Positions 1-12,199 of a stretch of DNA of 64,000 nt are shown here, one piece after another. The translations under genes were made by a program, and so were the position numbers. Every line of letters begins with the position of its first letter. Position 1 is the stretch's first letter. The stretch is from Nageia nagi (taxonomy: Eukaryota; Pinophyta), in the NCBI GenBank assembly GCA_050084985.1, contig JBITNC010000001.1, forward strand, positions 24,924,001 through 24,988,000, given 5' to 3'. The notes beneath the pieces were generated by a model. That model was not told the origin of the DNA. It saw only the letters and a program-made list of their open reading frames with translations, and made no database searches.

Positions 1-720
1 ATGGTTAGGGGATGCAAAGAAAAGGAAAATGACTCTAGTTAGCTAGAATTTTGTATGCATGGAAAAAGGAAAAGGAGGACTAGGTTTAAGGAAAACGAAG
101 CATGTTAGCCAAGCCTTGAGAGGTAAATTGCTTTGGCAGATAGTTCAAGATGATAAAAGGGAGTGGATACATATCTCTAAATAAAAGTATATGATGGGCT
201 AGAATACTATTATCAAAATTCCAAATCCACCTTATGGCTCCCTATTCTGGAATGGGATTATCATGGCTAGACTAGATATCCAAAGGTTAATAAAGTGGAT
301 GCCAAGAGATGGTAAATAGGTGTATATGTGGGAAGATGATTAGATGAAAGAAGAACCCCTTATTAATATAAAAAATCATAAATAAGGCATAGACCATATA
401 TTCCTACACTATTATTATTCAAGGTGTATATGGGATATGTTGTGCCAAAAAATGAAAATTTAATGGGTCCTACCAAATGATGTCAAACACTGTATATTAC
501 AATGTAGATTGTACAAGAGCAAAAGGTTATGAAAAGTGTTGACCAATGGTGTTATCCCATACATGGTGAAAAATTTGGAAATAAAGAAATAAAAGGATCT
601 TTTAAGAGTAACAAAATGAAGAAAAAGAGGTATTCAAAACTATCATCTATAGAATGCTTGAGAATATGAAGTTGCATTTTGAAACCCAACAAATATCATC
701 AAGCTTAACATCACTTGTTA
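1..720 (+). mobile_element. LINE-1-type ORF2, 3' tail (degenerate)
   Basis: The plus strand from about 65 reads KGGLGLRKTKHVSQALRGKL, then LLWQIVQDDKREWIHISK. This is the conserved block after the reverse transcriptase in plant L1 ORF2 proteins (family form: GGLGLR..., then ...LLWRL...W...). Near 240-340 follow FWNGIIMARLDIQRLIKW and a GK-VYMWEDDWMKEEP-like stretch, matching the 'W..G...FW.D.W' segment. A weak zinc-finger-like tail (HIFLHYYYSRCIWDML) follows near 390-440. Several in-frame stops (for example TAA and TAG near 183-201) show it is dead. The reverse transcriptase itself would lie left of the window. The right border is uncertain because similarity fades around 700. Confidence 0.7.
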
Positions 721-829
721 AATTAAATGATTAATATTTTTTACTCTATTATGGACAAAAGAATGGAAAGTAGTATAAATATTAATAATTCCATGTCAAA
801 CGAGTTTGAGTTAAGTCATGTCAGGAAGA

Positions 830-2270
830 GGAATCATAGCATGGAGTGGATTAGTGATCGAGGTGGAATAATCATAAATTTGAAAATATGGTTAGGGTGA
901 GAGACTACAGAAAATAATGTATTCAAGTACAAGGGGATAACAAGCCACATTAATGATATGATATGTAAGTACAATATCCAATGCAAAATAAAGTATGCCA
1001 ACCAGCTAACCACCTTTTTTAAAGAGCAAAACAAAATTAGCCTGGGAAAAATAAGAGGTGCCCTAGTTTTTATAGAGCTAAAGGATCCAAAAAAAGCAAG
1101 GAAGGACCCAAATATTTGGAGAATTATCTATAGATGGGGTTTAGATAGGTTTATTGATGCTTGTAAGGGGACGGATAGAAGGCTTACAGATTATATAGTT
1201 AGCACCTAGGAGGATGGTGTTTGTAGAATTCATGGAAAGGAAATTATGTTCAATGCTAACACTATCATAGAAGCTACTAGGTTTCCAAATAGGGAAAAGG
1301 ATGCTCATCATAATTTGAAGGCATTATTGAATTTTTCCAAATTTTTCTTTCTTTCTAATCATGATTAAGGGATCGGGTAAATGTCTAGGCATGGTAAAAG
1401 TTATGATGAATATGAGACCTTTAAAATAACATGTAGTAGGTGACACCTTGTCAAGGGAGGTCGATCAAGTCTTCTTCCATCACGAGTATTATGTGATGAC
1501 TTTGATATACCTCTTGGGTGGTTTCCTCAATGTTACATGAGTGCTTATGGCCAAGACAAGCTTATCGAATATCCTCAACATCATTTACCAGTGTGGCTTA
1601 GTGTTAGCGGTAATGGATTTGACCTTGTCTCTTCCAAGTTCATGATACAAATTTTCTATGTGGGCTTATAAGGAAGGTGATAATTGGTTGAGGAGATTTG
1701 CAATTCTCATTAAGTGCAATCTCCATGATCATTTTGAAGTCATTGATTGACCTTTCTCTAAGTACGAGGTGGACTTTCATGAGAGGAAGAGGAGGGATGG
1801 GATTCATTTCTAATACTTGAACTTCCCAATTAACTTTTATCTTCCTAATTTTTTGTTGCATGTTGAATTTCTTCCCCCAAGCAAAGTCTCAATTATAAGG
1901 TGCTCTTGATTCTTGCTATGTTATGTATGCAAAGGTAGGATCTAGATGTTACGAAAGAGAGTGCATAAAAGAGAAGGGTTATCTCAATGTTTGAAGCTTA
2001 GAATAGAATCACTCATTTTCTTTCTGAGGATGATCATTAATGGGTCACTACATTTAGAGCCAACCCATATCAATGTCACTAAGGATGGATGAGATATTTT
2101 TATGAGGGGAGGTTTCTAGTGGTTATTTACTTAGCTAAGAGGGTATAACATTATTTTATCTAAGCAGTTGGCTTCTTCATGGTTTAAGGATCAGGTTAGA
2201 GTATTTAGGATAGCCTTTGATATTGATGAGCTATTGTTAGAAGAGGTTACATACCTCATAGCATCAAGCC
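830..2270 (+). pseudogene. Unidentified element-type reading frame, 5' part (interrupted)
   Basis: Open stretches in the plus frames read like one protein broken by stops. The best is 958-1206 (83 codons, basic, ending RLTDYIVST), followed after a stop by DGVCRIHGKEIMFNANTII and EATRFPNREKDAHH. Further pieces near 1500-1640 include DIPLGWFPQCYMSAYGQDKL. The layout, with an N-terminal helix-rich block and then a 'GK-I-F---TI--A--FPN' segment, resembles the gag-less proteins found in large plant retroelements ('putative plant transposon protein' type). This is a likeness, not an identification. The reading stops abruptly at 2270, where an LTR element is inserted, and resumes at 7424. No catalytic motif is visible. 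Confidence 0.4.
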
Positions 2271-2747
2271 TAATGGAATTGAAGGATTCCATATAACCAA
2301 TATCAACTTGAATTTTCTCCAACAAATCTACCATTCATCCATCTAGCAAAGTAAGAAATAATCACACAAAAGATAACACATCATGTATAATGGTTCCTCC
2401 ATCTCTCGAGAGTACATTCACTTTGAACCATCATTATATTACTTCTCATAAGATAACTCTCCTACAAAATCTTGAACAAAGCTCTTACATGAGCATTCCT
2501 ACAACTCTACAGATAAGCACTACCATGCTTCATCCAATTACATAATGAGAGGGGTACCTCTCTATTTATAATAAGAAACCCACTCTTTAACCTTCTTTTT
2601 ACCCAAAGGTAAGGTAAAATATGTTTTTATATTTATTCTCTTAATATTTTAAGGTATCTAAAGATACTTTAAGCATTAAATGAATTTATATTAAATAGAA
2701 ATATAACATAATATATATTACACAATATTACATTACAATCTTCAAGA
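2271..2747 (-). repeat. 3' LTR of the non-coding element
   Basis: The repeat matches 6942-7417 over its whole length, with substitutions and short indels. Shared blocks include the ctctatttataataagaaac TATA-like stretch and the attacattacaat end. On the minus strand it should begin TGTTGAA but begins TCTTGAA, so the terminal TG has mutated. Its other end, taatggaatt, corresponds to tgatagaatt in the partner. Confidence 0.85.
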
Positions 2748-2758
2748 CTTCCCCTTAA
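2748..2758 (-). other. Polypurine tract
   Basis: The minus strand reads TTAAGGGGAAG immediately before the 3' LTR. This is the expected place and composition for the plus-strand primer of an LTR retrotransposon. Confidence 0.75.
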
Positions 2759-5635
2759 TGCAATATTGGGTAGAGAGTCAAAAATAAAAAGAGAAATAGT
2801 AAAAGAGAGTTCTCCTCCATAGAGACACAAGTGGAGATAAGAACTTTTACATCTTTGATAAAGTAATAGAAAATAGATGGTTCTATAATGGCTCAACTAC
2901 TTAATCATTTTAACAAATGGTTTTTACAATACAATCATTAACCAAAAAATGGTTTCTTTGTACAAAAGTAGTCATTCAACATGTTGAAATGATGAGCCTC
3001 TATACCTAAAGTAACCTACAATTTTAAGAAGAACCTACAAGCTACAAGCAACTCAAAAAACATATGATCAACTAGATATATCATATACACTCATATAAGA
3101 TAGATATCATCCATAAACTTATCAAATATATCAATTCATCATATATGCATAACATCAAAGATGACATACATCATCAACTATATATCATATGTGCATACTA
3201 AATAAAAAGTATCAACCATAATATGATATCAATAATATTATATGTGCACAACACTATCAGATACACAATGAACCAAGTGATATAAATGCATTTTCAACCA
3301 AAAAAAATAATTTTTGATTTTTATGTTCATTTATTTTAGATCGTTATTCTGTATTTGTTGAGGGTATATGAAGGTATCATCACACTATAATATTTCATAA
3401 TTTTAATTCTCCTTTTGATAAAAATTTCATCAAATAAGTACTTATGTGACCATGTTATCTTAACCATGTCACAAATGATCAAATTCCACCTTAACTAAAT
3501 CACCAAGTTTAGACTTTTAAGCCATAAATTCCAACTTGACCAAATACCATGCCAAGATTTATAAGGCAAAGCATAAGCCACCAATAAAATAAACTTGAAT
3601 TTACCAAGAGGGAGTCAAGATGCCATGTAAACTTGACTTTACCAAGAGTGAGTCAAGATACCACAATAACTAAACTTTGACATTAACAAGAATGAGTCAA
3701 GATGCCATCTTAACCATGCTGCTATTTAAGATGAATATGATGGAAAAAGATATCATTCATTCAACAAGGATGCTATTTTCCATCAAAAATTGTAATGTAG
3801 GAGAAGAGAAACCTTTTTAACCACTCCATCCATTGTAAGTTTCTAATAGATAGTAAAGTGGCAATCAATCCATTGTCATAGATATAACTTCTTAACATGG
3901 AAGTAAAATGTGGCAAACAGTTCCCTATAAGTCATCACGAAGATGCCAAGCCCATACTTATAGTCATAATCCTCTTAAAAATGAAGTAAGCATAACTTCA
4001 ACCTTCTTGAGGATAAAATTACCAACCCTAACAATTTAGGATTAAGGTAAAAATATCAACGAAGTTTTATTTTGATGAAAAACAAACACAAAGTCCCATC
4101 AAAAAAATTACTTCTTAATAAAAAGATGCTTGGATTTTATTCTTGCTAGTAACGTGGCATAATCCATCAACATGGATAACCTTCCAAAATTTGAAATATA
4201 GTGGAATTAATCTATGAAGGATAACCTTCCAAGATATGAAAGTATAGGGGAATTAATCTATGAACATTCCAAAACATGGAAGTATCCTTGGTTTTTATAC
4301 TGCCTTTTAAGGGTAACTTCATCAAAAAAGTTGAAGCATATTACATAGCTCTATAAAAATGTAGAGAGGAATGGAAATAATGTAGAGAGGAATGTACATT
4401 TCTCAAAGGTACTTGTACACTTCCTTTTCAAAGCAAGATTAATATTGCATTATCAATATCCTCAATAAGCCTAGTGGAGAAAGTTTAAAAACTTTTAACT
4501 CCAACAAGTATATTAACCAAGGTTGAGTAAATTTATAAACTCTACTCCAACAAGCATGTGTGCACAACAACAACAAAAAACATCCAACTAGGAAAAAAAA
4601 TAAAATAATATGCACAATCAATGAGGATAGTAATGTTTGAAGAAAGGTTACACAAACTTCCTACTTCAAACGATGTGCATAATAGAATTACTTTGGAAGT
4701 TCAAAAAAATCCATATCGACCATTGAAAATAATAATTCATAGTTCAATGCATATAAAAACTCTTTATGCAATATAAATTAAACTTAATTTGCAGCCAAAG
4801 GATAGCGCATAAAAACATTAGACAAATTTTTGTAATGCACATCCATAAGTTTCCATTTTAACAATGTGCAAATTTAATTATCAATACATTGAACATTATC
4901 AATACTTATGTCCAATGTTGAAAGAATTTTCAAATAATGGTTGCAATTAATTGATTTGTAAATTAACTTTGAAAAAAAAATTATCAAACAAGGCATATAT
5001 TTTGCAAATTATCATAGTATTTTACCTTTTAAAAGTTATCCAAAACTTTAAGAAAAGATTTGATACTTATCAAATACTATATTTGCAAATACCACATCAA
5101 TTACATAAAATTGAGCTTTAAAAAAGTTAATACCACTTTTTTAAAAAAATTGAACTCTCTCAAAAAGTTAATCCTTTTTATTAACAGAATATTTAAAAAA
5201 AAAAAAAAAATCTTTTTTTTTATAAGATACCTCTTTTGATTTAACAGAATTTTATAAAAATCTGTTTCTAAAAAAAAACTCAAAAACTATTTTTTTTTTC
5301 TTTTTTTTAAACATATTTATTTTTTTATAAATAATAACCCCTTTTTTTAAAAAAGTTTGCAAAATCTTCATCTTTTTTGTTACAATATGCTAAAAATATT
5401 AAAAAAAAATCTTCTTGGATTTTTTTAAATAACCCATTTAAAAATTGGCAACTATGATGTTTTTTTAAAACCCTTCTTTAAAAAAAAAAAACTTGTCCTT
5501 TTAAAAATAGAAAAGCCCTAAATCAAACCCTCAGTAAATTTGAGGAAAAACATTTGTAGGAAGTCTGCAACAGAGAGGAGCAAAGGACAACATGCCACTT
5601 AAAGATGAGCTTCCAAAGACCATCACACACACCAC

Positions 5636-5860
5636 CCAAGGGCTATGCCCAAAAGGAGCTATGCAAGCCACCCAGGGGTTGGACATGCCACCTAGGGGTT
5701 GCACCCACCAGGGGCTATGCAAGCCTCCCAAGGGTTTGCATGCCCACTGGAGGCTACACAAGCCACCAGGTAGCTGCACCCACTGAGGGCTACGCAAGCC
5801 ACTAGGGGACTACATCCACTAAGGGTTATGCCAACCATTAGGCGATTGCACCATGAAGGA
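5636..5860. repeat. Diverged minisatellite, about 20-bp units
   Basis: A run of imperfect units of roughly 20 bp carries the theme 'gccaccnaggggntgca' alternating with 'ggctatgcaagcc'. It is markedly more GC-rich than the surrounding AT-rich DNA. A displaced unit (gccacccagggctacacccc) recurs at 6361-6380, on the far side of an LTR-like segment, as if that segment had been inserted into the array. Short open frames across it on both strands are Pro/Gly/Cys-rich by-products of the repeat. Confidence 0.75.
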
Positions 5861-5929
5861 AGTAACACTAACATATAACTTCCTAAACAACCAAGATCAT
5901 ATGAGAGCTCACAAAACACATCTAACAAA

Positions 5930-6352
5930 CTCACAAAGCAATCTCACAAAGATAACTCAAGATATAAGTGGTTCCTCCAACTAAGAGTACATCCACTAAC
6001 TAGATCTCACTTTTTTACAAATATGAACTCTTACAATTCTCTTATTCTTATCTCCTAAACACTATCCTCTAGCATAACTTTACTCCATAATTTTGGTGTG
6101 TGATCATAAAGAGGGAACCCTATTTATAGGCCAAAATTCCTCTTTGGATCACCCGTTTACCCAATGTATAAAGGCATGACATGCAACTCCCTTTTACCCA
6201 AGGGGCATGCTTATGACATGGAGTGTAGGACAAGTTACATTATCATATTTACTTAAATACTTAAGGTATCAAATGATACCCTTAAGTATTAGTGAACATA
6301 CATAGAAGATTATTACAAAACCTTTACAATAATGCATTCATTATACATTCCA
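5930..6352 (-). repeat. Diverged LTR-like segment nested in the non-coding element
   Basis: Blocks recur here in the same order as in the element's own LTRs: gataactcaagatataagtgg / ttcctcc, then gagtacatccact, then ccctatttatagg, then a paired ggtatc...gatacc stretch and a terminal attacaaaacctttacaat. Identity is clearly lower than between 2271-2747 and 6942-7417. It may be an older related LTR carried inside the element. I did not find a second copy to pair with it. Confidence 0.5.
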
Positions 6353-6926
6353 ACATGCCAGCCACCCAGGGCTACACCCCACTAGGTGGCTCGAAATTTT
6401 TTAATTTTTATTTATATTTTAAAAAAAAAAACTTTTTTTATATAAATTTTTTAATTAAAAAAAATTATATATATATATATACATAAAAGATGCTCCTTTT
6501 TATATAACCAATATACAAATATATTGTAAAAAAAAATATTGGAGCATTAGAATTTGCATGCATGTAGTAATGCATGCAAGCAATTTTATTTTTACAAACA
6601 TCTTAGTATTGTAAAAAAAATTGCAATAATAGCATTAAAGTAAAAATTTTGCACTTTTAATTATTTCTACACAAGTAGAACCTTGCAAAAATTAAACTAT
6701 TAATAACTCTTTATCGTTAAATTTAAGCAAATTTACTCAAAATTTGCAATTAACATATTATTGCTATACATTAAGCAATCTTACTTAAAAATTGCAACTA
6801 ACAAAATAATGCATAGCAATAGCAAGTGAACTAACATGGTAGGAGGGAGATTATATCTTCAAACCCTTTTACCTCAAGAAAGAAGAGGAAGGACATTCAA
6901 GGTTGTTGAAGCGGAGACTCAAGGTT

Positions 6927-6939
6927 GGCTTTGATACCA
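6927..6939 (-). other. Primer binding site (initiator tRNA-Met type)
   Basis: The minus strand reads TGGTATCAAAGCC two bases inside the LTR end. This is a one-base variant of TGGTATCAGAGC, the usual plant LTR-retrotransposon site complementary to tRNA-iMet. It fixes the element's orientation as minus. Confidence 0.8.
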
Positions 6940-6941
6940 CT

Positions 6942-7417
6942 TGATAGAATTGAAGGATTCCATATAACCAAGATCACTTTGAAGTTTCTCCAACAAATCT
7001 ACCATTCATCCATCTAGCAAATAAGAAATAATCACACAAAAGATAACACATCATGTATAGTGGTTCCTCCATCTCTTGGGAGTACATCCACTTTGAACCA
7101 CCATTCTATTACTTCACATAAGATAACTCTCTTACAAAATCTTAAACAAAGCTCTTACACGAGCATTCCTACAACTTTACAAACAAGCATTACCATGCTT
7201 CATTCAATTACATAATGAGAGGGGTACCTCTCTATTTATAATAAGAAACCCACCCTTTAACCTTCCTTTTACCTAAGGGTAATGTTAAATATGTTTCTAT
7301 ATTTATTCTTTTAATGCTTTAAAGTATTTAAATATACTTTAAGTATTAAGTGAATTTATATTAAAGAGAAATATAACACAATACATATTACATAATATTA
7401 CATTACAATTTTCAACA
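6942..7417 (-). repeat. 5' LTR of the non-coding element
   Basis: On the minus strand this copy starts TGTTGAAAATTG at 7417 and ends TTCTATCA at 6942, giving the canonical TG...CA. It is followed after two bases by the primer binding site. A TATA-like tract (tatttataataag, plus-strand wording) lies near 7233-7245. Confidence 0.85.
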
Positions 7418-7423
7418 AAGGCC

Positions 7424-8360
7424 ACACATACAAAGAGATAATAAATCTTATGACGAATGAGATTAAATGGTTCTTTAAGAAAGGTGAAGGTTTCAAGCAA
7501 AATAAAGTTAGAATAGAATGGTTTTCATTTGCCCAACCATGGAGAAGGGTAAGTCTCTCCTTGATGGAATATTTGACACCAGATTTAGACAAAGAGATTA
7601 TCTACAAATTTCACTTAATATTATTGAATATGCTAAGGCATGGGAGACCTCTCAACATTCTAAGTTTTATATTGCACTCTATGGAGAAATTATGCTTGTA
7701 TGTTTAGTAAGGGAATATAACACATCCTATCCACCAATGGTTAATATCTTGAATCTTCAAGCATGTAGTCACCATAAGAGGTGTCATAGGAAAGATCTCA
7801 TAATAGGGAAAGGAGACAAGATGGGAGGAAGATGTAGAGGTTGGTGAAAAGGAACTTAGGTATGAGGAGATAGAAATGTTGAATGAGAAAGATGCAAACT
7901 CAATGAAGACAAGGGATAAAGTCAAACCCTCTGTCTAGACTAAGACTCAGGTGATGGAGATAAAGTTGTAGAGAAGAATGAGAATGAGTCAATGCAAGTT
8001 TATAACCTATGCAAGGAGAAGTTAAAGCATAAAAATATTATGAGTTACTCCTTGAACAATAACTTTGAAGTCATTTCTACCGAAAAAGAAGTATTTACAA
8101 CCAAGGTGGAAAGATCAATAAAGAGTGAAGCGATATGCTAAATTGGATGCTCGAGCAATAAGTGTTAAGTTTGATAGATTTTAGGAAAAGCAAATCACTC
8201 TTAAGGAATTGATAAGTTTAGTGGAGTCTTAGAATTATTTTTTGGAATCTCAAAGATGGAAATTCAATTGGACCTAAAGAAGAAGGTAAAGGCCTAGATC
8301 GAGGATCTATGTGTGGGCTTAGTGGAGGACATAATGGAGCTAGAGCAAGATATGTGATAC
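7424..8360 (+). pseudogene. Unidentified element-type reading frame, 3' part
   Basis: This is the continuation of the reading frame interrupted at 2270. 7518-7847 is an open stretch that includes SLLDGIFDTRFRQRDYLQIS and NIIEYAKAWETSQHSKFYIA, rich in charged and aromatic residues. Lysine/glutamate-rich, helix-prone pieces follow to about 8360 (for example KKKVKA-IEDLCVGLVEDIM), suggesting a coiled-coil tail. Stops and frame changes are common. I recognise no catalytic motif. Together with 830-2270 it gives a coding-like unit of about 2.4 kb. Confidence 0.4.
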
Positions 8361-9229
8361 TTGATAGGCATCCATTTTACCTTGTGTTTGTTTATTTTTT
8401 GTAACTTGTTCTTATCTCAATATATATTACTTGTTGTATAGCTAAAGGCATAGGTGGCTCAAGAAGGAGCATCGTATTCCCTTAGTTTTTTTCACTTTTG
8501 ATACCATATGAAGATATTTTACAATGAAAAATGAGTGAATGGGCTAGTACCTTCTAAAAAATTCCTAGACTTAAGTTCCATCTAATGTCAACAAAAAAAT
8601 TATTGAATACATAAAAAATAACACATTTATAATGGTTCCTCTTAATATAAGAGTACTTGACTTCCATTAAAGCTTTGATCTTTGAATTGGTCATATGAAG
8701 CATTATAATAATAAGAGACATGTATGTTGTTATCCATAATAACATAAAATTTATCTTCAAAATAATTTGCAACACTTTTCAACCTCTTATATCAATCTTC
8801 TAATGATATCAAGCATCAATAATGCCTCAAGAACATTCTCCAAGTTCAAAATAGAATCAACAACCTTAATAATCATTGTTACAATAGGATATAACTTTGA
8901 ATCAATGTATCTTCTCTTGCAAATCAATTGTATATCTTCCAAATGATCTTAAATGATTGGAACCAATTCAACTTCTTGCTTCATAAATCTTGATCCAACG
9001 AAGTTCTAGAAATACAATATTAGTGATGTCCTTCCCATAGATCCATTTCACCAAATTTTAATGGAATATACCAAACACTAAGCATGAATATTATTGGTAT
9101 TCATATTCACTCCAAGATATCTTATCTCCAAAATAGACCCTTTTAGATCACACCTTCCTAATAAGGAGGCTTTTGGTCCCCAAAATCTCACTTTTGAAGA
9201 AGATGAGGAAATAATTCCCCCACCTTAGT
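8361..9229. other. AT-rich spacer, nothing recognised
   Basis: I see no coding motif or clear repeat pair. By position it could contain the 3' untranslated part or LTR of the gypsy element whose integrase ends near 9230, but no LTR end or polypurine tract could be identified. Confidence 0.3.
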
Positions 9230-10215
9230 CTTATCATATCACTTGGTTTTATTATGCATTTATCCTTTTAACCCAATCAAACAAATTTATTGTTGTCCCG
9301 TCCTTGTAGTATGAATCTTATTTTGTAATATTGAATCTTTGCCAAGTGAATTTATAGTATTTGGAGATAAGCCATCAACTAATGGAAAAAATTATCCCAT
9401 TTCTTCCTCCTCTTTAGTGATCATGGATGGCTCAAATAACTTCGAGTTCTTCGCATTTACAATTGAATAAATAGTTATACAAGTAGGTATATTCAATCTA
9501 AATGTATTCTCTCTCAATTTCTCAATGATATCAAATGGTCAATACCTTATAAATTTTAGCTTCTTCATTGTTCCTCACAATCTCTCCTTACTGAGAGATA
9601 ACCAAACATTTTCTTGCACTTAGAACTTATGGTCAACTCTATGCCTATCATGTCTTAACATGTACTTAGATTAGCTAGTTATGAGTTGTTCTTGCACCTT
9701 CAAATGAACATCCCTATTTTATCAATGAATTTCTTAGTTGGCTCTTCTTATTTCAAGATTGAATCTTCTTTATCCCTATGCTACCCAAAAACATAATCAA
9801 AAGGTGTTGGTGGAAGGTAACCAAAACATGTCTCAAATGTAGGTTTATTTGTAGAAGTATGAACTACCCTATTGTAAGAATGTTGGATGTAAACAAGATG
9901 TTTATCCCAAGTCTTTGTATGCTTTCCACAATACCCTCTCAAGAGTTGAACTATTGTTCTATTCATCACCCCAATTTATCCATCAATTTGAAGATGAAAT
10001 GCAATACTTATTTTAGCTTTATATCCATTCTTTCCCATAAATAAGTCCAAAATTTATCCACAAATCTAGAATTTCTATTTAAAATAATAGAATTAGGTAA
10101 GCCAAAATGAATCCACATATGAAAAAGAAAAGGTATATTGGTTCTTGTCTTGTAATGGTCTTCTTATATGGGATTAAAACATACATATTGCTAAATATAT
10201 CCACCACTACAAATA
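9230..10215 (-). pseudogene. Ty3/gypsy integrase core and tail (degenerate)
   Basis: Read on the minus strand from 10215, the pieces are FVVVDIFSNMYVLIPYKKTI, then a HFGLPNSII segment (family VHFGLP..I.SDRD), then NSRFVDKFWTYLWERMDIKL. The stretch 9969-9781 gives NRTIVQLLRGYCGKHTKTWD, followed by YIQHSYNRVVHTSTNKPTFE. These are the conserved blocks of the DDE integrase core. The final Glu block is partly lost, because the usual QTDGQTE is reduced to LQIDG. Past 9780 come remnants of the C-terminal region (TRTGQQ, then LIGLKGK) ending near 9230. Stops and frame changes are frequent. The front half of the integrase lies at 12200-12570. Confidence 0.75.
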
Positions 10216-10216
10216 A

Positions 10217-10379
10217 ACTAGCTTAGATATATTAAAGACATATATCTAAAAATATCAAGAGGTATCAATCTTGAGGCATCTATCTCGGAAATCACTCTTC
10301 CAAGAAAAATAGATAGCCACCTAGAGATTGATACCTCTCTACATTTTTAGATATATACCTTTGAGATATCTAAACTAGT
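10217..10379. repeat. Fold-back (MITE-like) inverted repeat
   Basis: Two arms of about 60 bp pair with each other across a loop of roughly 40 bp. The left arm starts actagcttagatat and includes tatatctaaaaat and gaggtatcaatct. The right arm read in reverse complement starts actagtttagatat and includes the same words. It abuts the break in the gypsy integrase exactly. It carries no gene. The length and long imperfect arms suit a MITE or fold-back element, but no target duplication was confirmed. Confidence 0.7.
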
Positions 10380-12199
10380 CTATATTATGAATTAATGAAT
10401 ATAATTGATGAATAGTTATATACTTTTTTGCAAATAAACTTGATATTATTAAATACCAACAATTAATAACAACCAACAAAACTATTGTATTCACGGTAAT
10501 ATTAATATCTAATATAATATATTACATGTTATTAAATATGAACAATAAATAAGAACGAGCCATATTACAATGAACAATGATATATTACAACAAGAAAATT
10601 ACCATCAGATTTAAAGGAATCTTGTTTACAAAATTGGAATACCTTCACATTTAGCTAGTGAAGTATGGAGTTTTTCCTAATTTTTCAACTAGATATGTCC
10701 TTTAAGTTTGTCAATTGCAAGCATTTATTAGTGATCATGTTTTCTTAACAAGCTTTATTCTTGTGCTATAAGTTTGTAGCCTCCAATATTATTCGACACT
10801 TTTTGTTACAATTAGATTTTACAAGTATTTAATGTATTTAAATCTATAGGTAATAGTATGGTATTTACTATTTAGTTCACTGTTGTCGTAAATCCCAGTT
10901 TGTAAGTTGTTTATACAATTCTTGCATTAAATTTCATATATCTTTTATATATCAAAAAAATGTTGAAAGATATCATTCTCAAGGTATCTATCTTGGATAT
11001 AGTAATGCCAAGAAATGATATAATTAAGTCAGTATAGACTTATAATTTATTATATTTAATATGTGTTTTATATACTTTTTTAAAATAATATGATATTTAT
11101 ATAGTTTTGAAATTATATTTTTGAAGCCAACTATTCATTTTTTAAAAAAATAAAGTCAACTCATTTTTTTAAAATATTGAAGGCGACGTTTAATGTACGA
11201 ACTCACATGCGATATTTTGGCTCTCCACTTCACCCCATGCTAAAGCTAAGGAATGCCTCTCAATGTTAATAATGTAGGAAATAATTGACTAAATGCATTG
11301 GTTATTTTTAGACTCTTGAGCATCAAGAGCTCTTTGGGCAGTATGGAAAGGTTTTGAAGGTGTCAATTTCTCAATCTAATACTAATAATCAACATTCTAC
11401 ATTATCTAAGATATTGGAGCGAAAATTACAAAGAAGAGAATAAAATTACAAGAGAGAAGTAAATGTATACCTTTGGTTCATTATTATGGAATCAGAATCA
11501 TTGTAGTTCGTTATTATTGAATTAATTCATTGTTTATGAAATCAGTTTGATATTCTCCGAATGAATTATTCCCTAAATGAATTGACATACAATTCTTCTC
11601 AATTTGCAGAATTTATTTGTTGATTTGTATTGTTGGAATAGATAATTTACATTACTGTTATAGAAAATTTTATGAAAAGATGCATCTATCAGCTCAATTA
11701 TTATCATTAAGGGTAAGGTCTCATGTAGGAGGCTACAGAATCTATGTTCATAGAGTTGGAGGTTCCATGAAGGAAAATAATTTATGCTATACGATTAACT
11801 AGTCTTCTCTTAAAAAATAGCAGCAACTATTTTTTAGGGCTGCATATTTATGATGGTGAAAAGGGGGTGGTGCTAGAAATTGCCCCTTGTCAATCATCTA
11901 ATAGATTTTGGCATAAATAAAATGGAGGGAAAATTTATGAAAGAAAAATATTCTTTAAATTTTTAAGCTGAAATGCACACTTAATTCATGGGACCACTAG
12001 CTTAAAAATATTCCTACAAAATCTCTGCAGCACCCTCTTCTATGTTTTAGGAAGCCCGCCTCCATGGGACCCTACCCTAATTTTAGTTTGTTGCCTTGGT
12101 TATTATCATTAATTATGCTGAGAGGTGTTCTACAATGACAATTGGGGGGAGGGAAAAGACTCAAATGTCACGTCATTAACATTTTAAAAAAAAATATTA
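10380..12199. other. Insert separating the two integrase halves; no gene recognised
   Basis: About 1.8 kb of AT-rich DNA lies between the fold-back element and the front half of the integrase. It carries no recognisable coding motif. A shorter hairpin relative of the fold-back element lies at 10960-11025. The segment must have entered after the gypsy element, since integrase motifs resume on its far side. Confidence 0.4.
10960..11025. repeat. Short hairpin related to the fold-back element
   Basis: The sequence tatcattctcaaggtatcta, then tcttggatatagtaatgcca, parallels tatcaatcttgaggcatcta, then tctcggaaatcactcttcca at 10263-10301. Its ends (gatatcatt ... aatgatat) are themselves inverted. 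It is probably a truncated copy of the same family. Confidence 0.5.

Larger units (their letters stand above)
2271..7417 (-). mobile_element. Complete non-coding LTR retrotransposon (LARD/TRIM-like)
   Basis: Two direct repeats of about 476 bp (2271-2747 and 6942-7417) bracket 4.2 kb of AT-rich DNA with no gag or pol motif in any frame. Read on the minus strand, the order is 5' LTR, primer binding site, internal DNA, polypurine tract, 3' LTR. The flanking bases are AAGCC (2266-2270) and AAGGC (7418-7422), a 5-bp target duplication with one later change. The element lies inside the degenerate reading frame that occupies 830-2270 and 7424-8360. With no coding capacity it must have used proteins of another element. 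The internal region contains a minisatellite and a diverged LTR-like segment. The LTRs differ at scattered positions, so the insertion is old. Confidence 0.85.

Noticed and set aside
5531-5934. Pro/Gly/Cys-rich open frames on both strands
   Set aside because: They follow directly from the GC-rich minisatellite and have no independent motif.
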